Shown here in pieces: positions 32,858 through 40,905 of a stretch of DNA of 64,000 nt (positions within the stretch are counted from its first letter, which is position 1; the number at the start of each line of letters is the position of its first letter). The position numbers were made by a program, and so were the translations under genes. This DNA comes from Epidermidibacterium keratini (GTDB lineage: Bacteria; Actinomycetota; Actinomycetes; Mycobacteriales; Antricoccaceae): the NCBI RefSeq assembly GCF_009834025.1, contig NZ_CP047156.1:3804067-3868066 (forward strand), read 5' to 3'. The notes under the pieces are model-generated. The model worked only from the letters and a program-made list of their open reading frames with translations, had not been told where the DNA came from and searched no databases.

Positions 32858-32892
32858 GGCGGTGCGGCATAGCCCCCTAAGACCGCACCGCC
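32858..32892 (-). terminator. Hairpin after helY
   Basis: GGCGGTGCGG (32858-32867) pairs perfectly with CCGCACCGCC (32883-32892) around a 15-base loop; an alternative stem GGGGGC/GCCCCC uses part of the same bases. Read on the minus strand it follows the helY stop and ends in AAAATTT. Confidence 0.55.
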
Positions 32893-32925
32893 GAGCCTCC
32901 GACGTAACCGCAGGCCAAATGCGTT

Positions 32926-35715
32926 TCAGGTGGTGTGCACTTTTCCTGAGTCAGTTTCCGATGCCTCGTCGTACGCCTCGTCGATGAGCTGGCGCTCGGT
33001 CGGATCGGCGAGTACGCCGCGCCGCATGCTCGCGGCCGCGCTCTGGGCGAGCGTCGCGATCGCGGTGTCCAGCCGCCCGATCTGCTCGAGTAGATCGATC
33101 ACCTGCCGGCACCACCGCACGAAGTCGCCCGGCGAGATCTCGAACCCGGCCTGAGTCAGGTTACTGAGCACGGCGCCCAGTGAGTCGCCGCTGACCCAGC
33201 GGTAGGCCGCCAGGGCAAACCCGGGCTCGGGCTGGCGGATGGCCGGCGCTCCGTGCGAGGCGGTCACCTCGTTCAGTGCGCGCCACCGCGCGGTCAAGTC
33301 GCCGAGCGCGGTGCGCACCCGTCGAGAGCCGACCGGCACGTTGACGGTGTCGAAGCCGTCGCCGCCACGTGGCTCATAAACCAATGCGCTGACCACGGCG
33401 GCGAGGTCGGCCGCGGTGAGCTCGGACCACGCATCAGAGCGCACCGCCTCGGCGACGAGCAGATCCGACTCCGACCAGAGCCGCGACAGCAGCGCGCCCG
33501 CCTCCGTCACGCTGCCCGGCTCACCGGACGGATCGAGATAGCCGAGCTCGACGAGTACGCCGAAGATCGCCTCGAAGGTATGCCCGAGCGACGACGTGCG
33601 CGCCGCGACCTTGGCCTCAAGCTTGGCGGCCTTGCGCTCGGCTGCCCGGGCGTTCTCGAACTCGCGCACGTGCTCGTCGCGGTCGGGGCACGAGTGCACC
33701 GGATGCGACCGCAGTCGCTCGCGCAGCTCGTCGATCCGCGAGGTGTCTGGGCCGCGCTCTCGTGGACGCCGGCGGCCCGGGGACATCCCGGCCGTTCGAC
33801 GCGCGAGCTCGGCGGCTAGGTCGCGTCGGGCCTGCGGAGCGCGAGGGTTGAAGTTCTTCGGGACCTTGAGCGTCTCTACCGGCTCGACCCAGCCGTGAAA
33901 CGCGCGTCCGTCGACCTTGCCGCTCCAGCGTTGGGTGTTGAGCACGCGCAGCACCGTCTCCCCCTGCTCGGCGCGTGAGTCGAGGACGACCGCGTACCCG
34001 CGATGCTTGCCGCTGGGCACGTGCACGATCGCCCCGCGACGCAGTCGCGCGAGCGACGTCGCTACCTCGCGGCGGGCGATATCCGATCGGGTCTTCGACG
34101 AGTCGCGTTCGAGGGCGGTCAGCTCTCGCCGCAGCTCGGCGTACTCGCGCACATCTCCGCGTTCGCAGTGCACCTCGGTCAGGTCCTGCCGCGTCTCGGC
34201 CAGCGCCTCGTCACGCTGACGCACCAGCCCGACCACCGAGCGGTCGGCCTGGAACTGCGCGAACGAGCGTTCCAGCAGCCGCTTGCTTGCTGCGCGGCCG
34301 ATCTGGCCGACGAGATTGACCGCCATGTTGTACGTCGGCTCAAACGAGCTGCGGAGCCGGAAGGTGCGTGTCGTCGCGAGGGTGGCGACCTCGGTGGGGT
34401 TGACGTCGGGGCTCCACAGCGTGACCGCGTGCCCCTCGATGTCGATGCCGCGACGTCCCGCGCGCCCGGTCAGCTGGGTGTACTCCCCCGGTGTCAGCCG
34501 TTGATGTGTCTCGCCGTTGAACTTCACCAGCCGCTCGAGTACGACGGAGCGAGCCGGCATGTTGATGCCGAGCGCCAGCGTCTCGGTCGCGAAGACGACC
34601 TTGCACAACCCGCGGACAAACAGCTCCTCGACGGTCTCCTTGAACGCCGGGATGAGACCGGCATGGTGTGCGGCGTACCCCATCTCGAGCGCGTCGAGCC
34701 ATTCCCAGTAGCCGAGCACGTCGAGGTCGGAGGCCGAGAGCTCGGCGGTGTGCCGCTCGGCGATTTCGCGCACCAGAGCGCGGTCCTCAGGCTCCAGCAG
34801 CCGGTCGCCGTGCGCCCGACACTGCTCGACCGCCGCATCGCACCCCGCGCGGGAGAAGATGAAGTAGATCGCCGGCAGCAGGCCCTGCCGGTCGAGCGTC
34901 GTCACGACGTCGGTGCGTCGAGTCGGGCGCCACCGGTGGCGGTCGCCGCGCCAGCCGCCAAGTCGCTGCAACTGCTCGCGGCTGGCCCGGACCAACTCCG
35001 GGTTGACCTCGCGGCGCCGGGTCTGTGACTCATCGCCGCCGTGTTCGGCGAGAAGGTCATAGAGCCGTTTGCCGACGAGCATGTGCTGCCACAGCGGCAC
35101 GGGACGCTCGTCGCTGACGATCACGGCGGTGTCGCCGCGCACCGACTGCAGCCACTGCCCAAACTCCTCGGAGTTGCTGACGGTCGCCGACAGCGAGACC
35201 AGGCGCACCTGCTCGGGCAGGTGGATGATGACCTCTTCCCACACCGCACCGCGGAACCGGTCGGCGAGGTAGTGCACCTCGTCCATCACGACATATCGAA
35301 GTCGGTCGATAGTCTCCGAGCCGACGTACAGCATGTTGCGCAGCACCTCGGTCGTCATCACCAGTATCGGCGCCGAGGGGTTGATCGAGTTGTCGCCGGT
35401 CAGCAGCCCGACCTGCTCGGGGCCGTAGCGACGCACCAGGTCGGCGTACTTCTGGTTGGACAGTGCCTTGATCGGGGTGGTGTAGGCGCAGCTGCTGCCC
35501 TCGGCGAGCGCGAGGTGTACGGCGAACTCGCCGACGATCGTCTTGCCCGCGCCGGTGGGTGCACAGACGAGTACGCCGTGCCCGCCCTCGAGTGCTTCGC
35601 ACGCCTCGATCTGGAAGGGATCGAGGGCGAAGTCGAGCTGGTCGGTGAACTCAGCGAGCTCGCGATGGGAGTTTCGGCGCCGGGCACGCGCGTAGGACTC
35701 GGCCGGGCTGCTCAT
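32926..35715 (-). CDS. helY: Superfamily 2 DEAD/DEAH-box helicase HelY
   Basis: 929 residues from ATG 35715. Motif I APTGAGKT at 52-59, Ia TPIKALSNQK, motif II VMDEVHYL near 147, motif III SLSATVSN near 174, motif V/VI FATETLALGINMPARSVV and QLTGRAGRRGIDIEGHAV near 405. This is the Ski2/Mtr4-like group, and the C-terminal region includes the rRNA-processing arm and DSHCT domain (LGAVLSNLTQAGFEISPGDFVRWCRQVIDLLEQI). Same order as M. tuberculosis helY (Rv2092c) beside tatC. Probably RNA metabolism; direct substrate unknown. Confidence 0.93.
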   Translation of the reverse strand: MSSPAESYARARRRNSHRELAEFTDQLDFALDPFQIEACEALEGGHGVLVCAPTGAGKTIVGEFAVHLALAEGSSCAYTTPIKALSNQKYADLVRRYGPEQVGLLTGDNSINPSAPILVMTTEVLRNMLYVGSETIDRLRYVVMDEVHYLADRFRGAVWEEVIIHLPEQVRLVSLSATVSNSEEFGQWLQSVRGDTAVIVSDERPVPLWQHMLVGKRLYDLLAEHGGDESQTRRREVNPELVRASREQLQRLGGWRGDRHRWRPTRRTDVVTTLDRQGLLPAIYFIFSRAGCDAAVEQCRAHGDRLLEPEDRALVREIAERHTAELSASDLDVLGYWEWLDALEMGYAAHHAGLIPAFKETVEELFVRGLCKVVFATETLALGINMPARSVVLERLVKFNGETHQRLTPGEYTQLTGRAGRRGIDIEGHAVTLWSPDVNPTEVATLATTRTFRLRSSFEPTYNMAVNLVGQIGRAASKRLLERSFAQFQADRSVVGLVRQRDEALAETRQDLTEVHCERGDVREYAELRRELTALERDSSKTRSDIARREVATSLARLRRGAIVHVPSGKHRGYAVVLDSRAEQGETVLRVLNTQRWSGKVDGRAFHGWVEPVETLKVPKNFNPRAPQARRDLAAELARRTAGMSPGRRRPRERGPDTSRIDELRERLRSHPVHSCPDRDEHVREFENARAAERKAAKLEAKVAARTSSLGHTFEAIFGVLVELGYLDPSGEPGSVTEAGALLSRLWSESDLLVAEAVRSDAWSELTAADLAAVVSALVYEPRGGDGFDTVNVPVGSRRVRTALGDLTARWRALNEVTASHGAPAIRQPEPGFALAAYRWVSGDSLGAVLSNLTQAGFEISPGDFVRWCRQVIDLLEQIGRLDTAIATLAQSAAASMRRGVLADPTERQLIDEAYDEASETDSGKVHTT

Positions 35716-35721
35716 TCCCCC

Positions 35722-35727
35722 AGCCTA
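35722..35727 (-). promoter_or_regulatory. -10 hexamer of helY
   Basis: TAGGCT on the minus strand ends six bases before ATG 35715; the intervening GGGGGA could also act as a ribosome-binding site. It gives helY its own start downstream of tatC. Confidence 0.45.
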
Positions 35728-35741
35728 CCGGCGGTAGCCGC

Positions 35742-36683
35742 TCAGGGGCGCTGATCGGAGGTCGGCAACGGGACTGGATCGGGGGCCGGTACGGCGTACG
35801 GCTGCTCAATCGACGATGGCGTGACGTCCAGGTGCGACGGCTCGTCGTCCGGGACATCGCCGTACCCCTCGGCGGCGGCACGGCGGGCGGCCCGCTTGTC
35901 GTGGATGCGGGCGGCCTGGATCGCCCCCTCAAAGAGGACCACCATCGGCAATGCCATGGCCAGCATCGAAAACGGGTCCTGCGTCGGAGTGATGAGCGCG
36001 GCAAAGACGAAGGTCAGGAAATACAGCCAGCGGCGCGACTTCCCGAGCGTCTCGTAGCTCAGTACGCCGACCAGATTGAGCATCACGATAATCAGTGGCA
36101 ACTCGAAGCTGACGCCGAAGACGACGATGAGTGAGATGACGAAGGACAGATAGTCCGGTGCGGTCAGCGCAGCGGTGACCTCGTCGCCGGCGAGCGTCAG
36201 GAGCACTCGAAGGCCGGCGTTGAGGGTGAGCCAGGCGCAGATGGTGCCGAGTGCGAAGAGGGTCGTGGAGAGGGCGACGAAGCTGACCGCCCAGCGTCGC
36301 TCGTTGCGGTGCAGACCCGGCGTGATGAACGCCCACAGCTGGTAGAGCCACCACGGCGAGGAGATGACGACACCGGTGAGTGCCGCGATCTTCAGGCGCA
36401 GCAGCAGGCCACCGGCGGGGTCCAGGAACAGCAGCGTGCACCTGTCATCGGAGGGGTAGCGCAACTCGTTCGGTAGTGAGCAGTAGGGCTGTTTGAGAAA
36501 CTCCAGAAGCCCGTAGTCGTACCAGATGAAGCCGAGGACAGCGCCAATGGCGATTCCGAGCAGCGCCTTGATGATGCGTCCGCGCAACTCGCGAAGATGC
36601 TCGATGAGGGTCATCGAGCCGTCGTCTGTCTTAGGCGGCTTGGCAGGTTTAGTCGACCTGCCGGCGCGTCGGCTCGGCAGCAT
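35742..36683 (-). CDS. tatC: Twin-arginine translocase subunit TatC
   Basis: 313 residues. MTLIEHLRELRGRIIKALLGIAIGAVLGF near 24 is the conserved TatC N-terminus (H-L-x-E-L-R). Six hydrophobic helices follow, with VSFELPLIIVMLNLVGVLSYETLGKSRRW in the family position and a Glu within FELP. A Lys/Arg-rich N-terminus and a Pro-rich C-tail (about 275-313) extend the core. It forms the receptor for twin-arginine signals; PhoX in this window is a probable client. Sits 15 bp downstream of tatA. Confidence 0.95.
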   Translation of the reverse strand: MLPSRRAGRSTKPAKPPKTDDGSMTLIEHLRELRGRIIKALLGIAIGAVLGFIWYDYGLLEFLKQPYCSLPNELRYPSDDRCTLLFLDPAGGLLLRLKIAALTGVVISSPWWLYQLWAFITPGLHRNERRWAVSFVALSTTLFALGTICAWLTLNAGLRVLLTLAGDEVTAALTAPDYLSFVISLIVVFGVSFELPLIIVMLNLVGVLSYETLGKSRRWLYFLTFVFAALITPTQDPFSMLAMALPMVVLFEGAIQAARIHDKRAARRAAAEGYGDVPDDEPSHLDVTPSSIEQPYAVPAPDPVPLPTSDQRP

Positions 36684-36698
36684 GGGCGAGAGTGCTCG

Positions 36699-37001
36699 TT
36701 AGCTTGCTCGGTACTCGCCCGGTTCGTCGGCGACGCGGCCCTGCGGGGCTGCTTGCGGCTGCGGAGCGGCTGCCGGGGGCGCGTTCTGCACCGGCGGTTC
36801 GGGTGCGTTCTGCAACGGGGCGCGGACCGTCTGGGCTTCGGCGCGGGTCTTCACGTCGTCGTCCTTCATGCCCTGCATCTCACCCTTGAAAATGCGCAGC
36901 GAGCGGCCGATCGAACGGGTGGCATCGGGCAGCTTCTTGTAGCCGAACAGTGCAAACAGAACGATCGCGATGATGATGAGCTCGGGTACTCCGAGGTTCA
37001 T
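36699..37001 (-). CDS. tatA: Sec-independent translocase subunit TatA
   Basis: 100 residues from ATG 37001 with GGAGGT upstream. [42 protein letters not shown] is the classical single helix, hinge and amphipathic helix of TatA, with the conserved FGxKKLPxxxRxxGxxxxxFK pattern. The Pro/Ala-rich tail is typical of actinobacterial TatA. An upstream GGCGG-TGT-CCGCC hairpin lies between the gene and the pafC end. Confidence 0.95.
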   Translation of the reverse strand: MNLGVPELIIIAIVLFALFGYKKLPDATRSIGRSLRIFKGEMQGMKDDDVKTRAEAQTVRAPLQNAPEPPVQNAPPAAAPQPQAAPQGRVADEPGEYRAS

Positions 37002-37073
37002 GCCGTACCTCCAATGGCGGACACCGCCAGTGTACGTCGCTCGGGGCGAGGCATCGGCTGCGCCGGTGAGTTG

Positions 37074-37298
37074 TTATCGACTTGCCGGTGAATTCGTAGG
37101 TGCGGCGGTTTCGGATTCCTCACGCGCCTGGAGCGTCTCGATCCCCGCACGGACGATCTCCACCTGCGGGGTGAGCGCGGAGTCGGTGAGTGCCACGGCG
37201 CGCTTCAGCCGGTCAGCTTTGCCCTTGAGGTCAAACAGCAGCACCGCGAGTACGCCGAGCCCGAGCACGACAACGCCGACGCAGATCCACAGCACCAT
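37074..37298 (-). CDS. Small membrane-anchored coiled-coil protein
   Basis: 74 residues: an N-terminal hydrophobic helix (MVLWICVGVVVLGLGVLAVLLF) then a charged helical segment DLKGKADRLKRAVALTDSALTPQVEIVRAGIETLQAREES. The gene starts two bases after the pafC stop and precedes tatA, so it is probably in the operon. Such short proteins are common between pafC and tatA in actinobacteria; role unknown. Confidence 0.75.
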   Translation of the reverse strand: MVLWICVGVVVLGLGVLAVLLFDLKGKADRLKRAVALTDSALTPQVEIVRAGIETLQAREESETAAPTNSPASR

Positions 37299-37300
37299 GG

Positions 37301-38266
37301 TCAGTCAGTGTAGTGACGCAGCGCGGCCCGGCTGCGGTCGGCAACGACTCGGGCAGCTTCGCGCACCTGCTCGTCGACCATGCCCGCAAGTCCGTCCGGG
37401 CCGAGGCTGGCGACCAGGTGGCGCAGCGTGTCGGGATCGGAGATCGGCAGGCGTAGGTCGACCGAGCCATCGTCGTTGTCGGTGCGCTCAAGCGTCTCGT
37501 AGTACTCCGCGACCCAGCGTCCCGGTGCGGTCAGCTGCAGCGCCACGATCGACGCGTCCGGCTCGGGGGTGTAGATACCGTCGCTGACATCCCGCAGCTC
37601 GACCTGCGGCGGCGCCGCGGGCTCGTCGAGGACGGTCGCCGACTCAATGCGGTCGAGACGGAAGATCCGGACGTCCTCGGCGCGGCGACACCACGCCTCG
37701 AGATAGTCCTGGCCGTCGACACGGATCAGCCGCAGCGGGTCGACCACCCGGTCGGTGACCTCGTCGCGGGTCGGTACGTAGTAGTGCAGGCGTACGGCGC
37801 GCTGCTGCTGCAGGGCCCCGCGCAGCGTGCGCGCCTGTTCGGGGGCGGGCTGAGTGGGCAGGCTCGCGACGGTGGCACTGCCGCCGCGATCGCCGACCGC
37901 CGACTCGATCTTGGCGAGGGCACGCGTCACCGCGTCCGAGTCGACGCCGCCGGACTGCCCGACAAGAGCGCGAAGCGCGACGATGAGCGCGGTCGCCTCG
38001 TGGGTGGTCAGCTGCAGGGGGCGGTCGATCCCGGCGGCCTCGGTGATGGTGACGCGGTCTTCGTCGTACACCACCTCAATGAGATCGCCCATCCCCTGGC
38101 CCGGCAGCCCGCAAAACGCGACCGCGTTGAGGTCTTCGCGGATCTGGTCTTGCGACACGGCGAACTCGGTCGCGAGCTCTGCGACCGTCACCTCGGGATG
38201 GCTGACGACGTACGGGACGAGCAAGCTCATCCGCTGCAACTGAGCGTGCGAGGTGGCCGATGCCAT
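37301..38266 (-). CDS. pafC: WYL-domain regulator PafC
   Basis: 321 residues from ATG 38266 (MASATSHAQLQRMSLLVPYVVSHPEVTVAELATEFAVSQ), the helix-turn-helix end. The WYL domain is near 150-230 (LRGALQQQRAVRLHYYVPTRDEVTDRVVDPLRLIRVDGQDYLEAWCRRAEDVRIFRLDRI) with the expected Arg/Tyr ligand residues, followed by the WCX domain. PafB and PafC act together as a transcription activator of the mycobacterial DNA-damage response. It shares one base (TGATG) with pafB. A much longer frame upstream is not real because it runs into pafB. Confidence 0.92.
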   Translation of the reverse strand: MASATSHAQLQRMSLLVPYVVSHPEVTVAELATEFAVSQDQIREDLNAVAFCGLPGQGMGDLIEVVYDEDRVTITEAAGIDRPLQLTTHEATALIVALRALVGQSGGVDSDAVTRALAKIESAVGDRGGSATVASLPTQPAPEQARTLRGALQQQRAVRLHYYVPTRDEVTDRVVDPLRLIRVDGQDYLEAWCRRAEDVRIFRLDRIESATVLDEPAAPPQVELRDVSDGIYTPEPDASIVALQLTAPGRWVAEYYETLERTDNDDGSVDLRLPISDPDTLRHLVASLGPDGLAGMVDEQVREAARVVADRSRAALRHYTD

Positions 38267-39258
38267 CAGCGGGCCTCCTCGTCGAGGGTGGCGAGGCGCT
38301 CGAGATGTGCGCGTGCGGCCTCGCGGGCCTCGGGCGGGTCGAGCACCTCGATGGTCGGGCCATAGTCGCCGACGATGCCATCCAGCGCCCAGGTGTCGCG
38401 GATCTCGATGGCGATTTCGTCTGATGGCTCGGGCTGCGGTACGCCGCGCGACATCCTGGTGAGGCCAGCGGGTGCTTCGGCAATGTCGTGCAGTCGCAGC
38501 GTGACGACGATGGAGCCGGTGCGGGAGTCCTGGCGGATCATCTCGGTGAGGTCGACATCGTCGGGTCGGGTGAAGGAGCCGGGCGACCCCACGCGCTCGA
38601 TGTCGCCGACGATCCGCGAGAGGCGGAAGACGCGGGGCGCCTTGCGGTCGACGTCGTACCCGCCGATATACCAGCGCGCCTTCCAGGACACCAGTCCCCA
38701 CGGCTGCACGGTGCGCCGCGCCAGACCCGAGTCGGAGTGCTGGGCGCGGTAGTCGAACGCGATCGTGGTGTGGTCGGTCGCGCTGCGCAGCGCCACGTCA
38801 AACGACGGGTCGAGTCCACGCAGCTGTGGCTGCAGGTTGCCCAGCGACTCCTCGTCCAGCTGCATCCCCGCGGCCTTCAGCTTCATCAAGGCGCCCTGCG
38901 AGGCCGATTCATAGGTTGCCGACTGCCACAGTGAGGTGGCGATGCCGACCGCGGCCGCTTCGGCCGGGTCGAGCTCGATCGGCGGCAGCGTTGCGTTGCG
39001 CCGGGCGATCCGGTAGCCGACGGTGTCGTCCCACGCCGAGTTGCGGCCGGTCTCGATCTCGACGCCGAGCTCGCGCAGCTCTTCCTTGTCGCGGTCGAAC
39101 TTGCGGTCGAAGGCCTGCCGCCCCTTCACCGAGTCATCGCGTCCATAGGCGACGACGCTGCGACGCAGCCGCTCGGCCGAGACGAACTGACGGGTCGACA
39201 TCAGTGCGATCAGCAGGTTGAGCAGCCGCTCGTTCTTAGCTGTGTTCACCGTGCTCAC
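38266..39258 (-). CDS. pafB: WYL-domain regulator PafB
   Basis: 330 residues from GTG 39258 (reads STVNTAKNERLLNLLIALMSTRQFVSAERLRRSVVAYG), an N-terminal winged helix. WYL domain near 165-230 (IAFDYRAQHSDSGLARRTVQPWGLVSWKARWYIGGYDVDRKAPRVFRLSRI). Pairs with pafC. A TAGGGT hexamer six bases before the GTG indicates a leaderless transcript for the pafB-pafC-small protein-tatA-tatC group. Divergent from DUF3866. Confidence 0.92.
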   Translation of the reverse strand: MSTVNTAKNERLLNLLIALMSTRQFVSAERLRRSVVAYGRDDSVKGRQAFDRKFDRDKEELRELGVEIETGRNSAWDDTVGYRIARRNATLPPIELDPAEAAAVGIATSLWQSATYESASQGALMKLKAAGMQLDEESLGNLQPQLRGLDPSFDVALRSATDHTTIAFDYRAQHSDSGLARRTVQPWGLVSWKARWYIGGYDVDRKAPRVFRLSRIVGDIERVGSPGSFTRPDDVDLTEMIRQDSRTGSIVVTLRLHDIAEAPAGLTRMSRGVPQPEPSDEIAIEIRDTWALDGIVGDYGPTIEVLDPPEAREAARAHLERLATLDEEAR

Positions 39259-39264
39259 CGCTCC

Positions 39265-39270
39265 ACCCTA
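39265..39270 (-). promoter_or_regulatory. -10 hexamer of the pafB operon
   Basis: TAGGGT on the minus strand, ending six bases before GTG 39258. Confidence 0.55.
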
Positions 39271-39308
39271 GCCGCGTCTGCCGGTCAGTTTCCGGTGCGC
39301 CACCCCGG

Positions 39309-39314
39309 TAGGGT
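39309..39314 (+). promoter_or_regulatory. -10 hexamer of the DUF3866 gene
   Basis: TAGGGT on the plus strand, ending seven bases before GTG 39322. It is the same hexamer as for the divergent pafB, 38 bp away. Confidence 0.55.
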
Positions 39315-39321
39315 GGCGCGC

Positions 39322-40452
39322 GTGAGCAACGTCGAACAAGAGCGATCGCTGATCCGGTGGCGCCGCGGAACGGTGACCGAGCTGGGCCGGTCGTGGCGCG
39401 GCGCCCGCGAGGTGACGGTGCAGGTGGAGCCGCGCGGCGACGAGCCCGAGGGCACCGCCCGAGCACTCGCCTACCCGGCGCTCGTCGGTGAGCCTCAGGT
39501 CGGAGACGGCGTACTGCTCAACACCACGGCGCTGGCGATGGGCTTGGGCACCGGTGGGTACGCCGTCGTCATCGCCAACACCTCCCGGTTGCCTGAGGAC
39601 CGGTCGGGACCGGGCCACCTAGTGAAGATGCGCTACTCCCCCTTGCAGGCGACGGTGCTGGGCGTGGACGAGCAGGACTCGCCGCACCACGCCGAGATCG
39701 CCGCGACGTCCGATGTAGGCGGCATGCCGGTCGTCGTCGCGGACCTGCACTCGGCTGTCCCGGCGATCGTGGCCGGGATCCTCGCCGACCGGCCGAACGC
39801 GCGCATCGCCTATATCTACGGTGACGGCGGCGCCCTGCCGGCATGGTTTTCGCGCTCGATCGCGGACCTCGGCGACCGGCTGGCGGGCACGATCACCGTG
39901 GGACAGGCCGTTGGCGGCGACTACGAAGCGGTGACCACTCACAGCGCACTCATCGCCGCGCGCGTCGTACTCGACGCCGACATCGCCATCGTGGCGCAGG
40001 GCCCGGGCAACCTGGGAACCGGGACGCCGTGGGGCTTCTCGGGAGTTGCCGCAGGTGAGGCCGTCAATGCGGCGTACGCCGTTGGCGGGCGACCGGTCGG
40101 CGCGCTGCGGGTCTCTGACGCAGACCCCCGAGGCCGGCACGTCGGGGTCTCACACCACGCGACGACTGCCTTTTTCAAGGTTGCCCAGGTGCCGCTGGAC
40201 CTGCCGCTTCCGGCAGACCTGCCTGGCGAGCTCGCCGCGGCGGTGGACGCTGACCTTGCCGGGCGACCCGACCGGGCCACCCTGGTGCAGGTGCCCGTCG
40301 ACGGTCTGGACGACGCGCTGCGAGCACTTCCGGTGCGATTGTCGACGATGGGTCGGTCACTCGATGAGGACTATTCCTACTTCTTCGTCAACGCCGCCGC
40401 CGGCCGCCACGCCGCGGCGCTTCTCGGCGACCGAGCAGCGAGCGAACGCTAG
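39322..40452 (+). CDS. DUF3866-family protein
   Basis: 376 residues from GTG 39322 (reads SNVEQERSLIRWRRGTVTELGRSW). The family is found next to pafB/pafC and PafA in many actinobacteria; no function is established. Glycine-rich blocks such as LNTTALAMGLGTGGYAVVIAN near 65, SDVGGMPVVVADLHSAVPAIVAGI near 130 and AQGPGNLGTGTPWGFSGVAAGEAVNA near 225 suggest a Rossmann-like or nucleotide-type fold, unproven. The last residues (GDRAASER) are encoded by a copy of the dispersed repeat. Confidence 0.85.
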   Translation: MSNVEQERSLIRWRRGTVTELGRSWRGAREVTVQVEPRGDEPEGTARALAYPALVGEPQVGDGVLLNTTALAMGLGTGGYAVVIANTSRLPEDRSGPGHLVKMRYSPLQATVLGVDEQDSPHHAEIAATSDVGGMPVVVADLHSAVPAIVAGILADRPNARIAYIYGDGGALPAWFSRSIADLGDRLAGTITVGQAVGGDYEAVTTHSALIAARVVLDADIAIVAQGPGNLGTGTPWGFSGVAAGEAVNAAYAVGGRPVGALRVSDADPRGRHVGVSHHATTAFFKVAQVPLDLPLPADLPGELAAAVDADLAGRPDRATLVQVPVDGLDDALRALPVRLSTMGRSLDEDYSYFFVNAAAGRHAAALLGDRAASER

Positions 40453-40765
40453 CGAGAGAGCGTCCGCGTGCGTCGAGCAGGCCGAGGAACGAGACCCGGG
40501 AACAGCACCCCATCGGTGGTCGAGCAGCGAAGGAGCGCTAGCGACTGAGTGGTTGCGGTGGGTCGAGCAGGCCGAGGTACGAGGCCGGTTGTCGAGACCT
40601 CGAGACCTCGAGACGACTTCGCAAGTATGCGGGGGATCCTGAGCCAACGGGCGGCACCACCCGCGGTGGTCGAGCAGCGAAGGAGCGCTAGCGACTGAGT
40701 GGTTGCGGTGGGTCGAGCAGGCCGAGGAACGAGGCCGGTTGTCGAGACCTCGAGACCAACTTCGC
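40429..40765. repeat. Repeat cluster with a 150-bp duplicated segment
   Basis: Two near-identical segments begin CGGTGGTCGAGCAGCGAAGG at 40514 and 40664 (spacing exactly 150 bp) and match for about 105 bp each, including CGAGCAGGCCGAGG and TGTCGAGACCTCGAGACC. A third partial copy starts in the DUF3866 end at about 40429. These are members of the dispersed palindromic repeat family. The interval 40453-40905 holds no other gene. Confidence 0.85.
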
Positions 40766-40893
40766 AAGCATGTAAGGGAACTTGAGCCGTGCTGGTCGCA
40801 TCGGTTCGTAACGATGTGGTAAACACGCTCGCTATATGTGCGAAAACGGCCGTTTCAGGCTGGTTTTTGGGAGGGCGTGTCTGGGCCTAGTTG

Positions 40894-40899
40894 TAGCGT
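40894..40899 (+). promoter_or_regulatory. -10 hexamer of the DUF222/HNH gene
   Basis: TAGCGT on the plus strand, ending six bases before ATG 40906. Confidence 0.5.
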
Positions 40900-40905
40900 G
40901 TGGGT

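Noticed and set aside
37301-38701. PafC extended to 466 residues
   Set aside because: The N-terminal extension is simply pafB read in another frame. The ATG at 38266 gives the family's normal length and a one-base overlap with the pafB stop.
40357-40826. Small minus-strand frames inside the 40.4-40.8 kb repeat cluster
   Set aside because: They translate the repeated DNA ([17 protein letters not shown] twice) and have no start signals.
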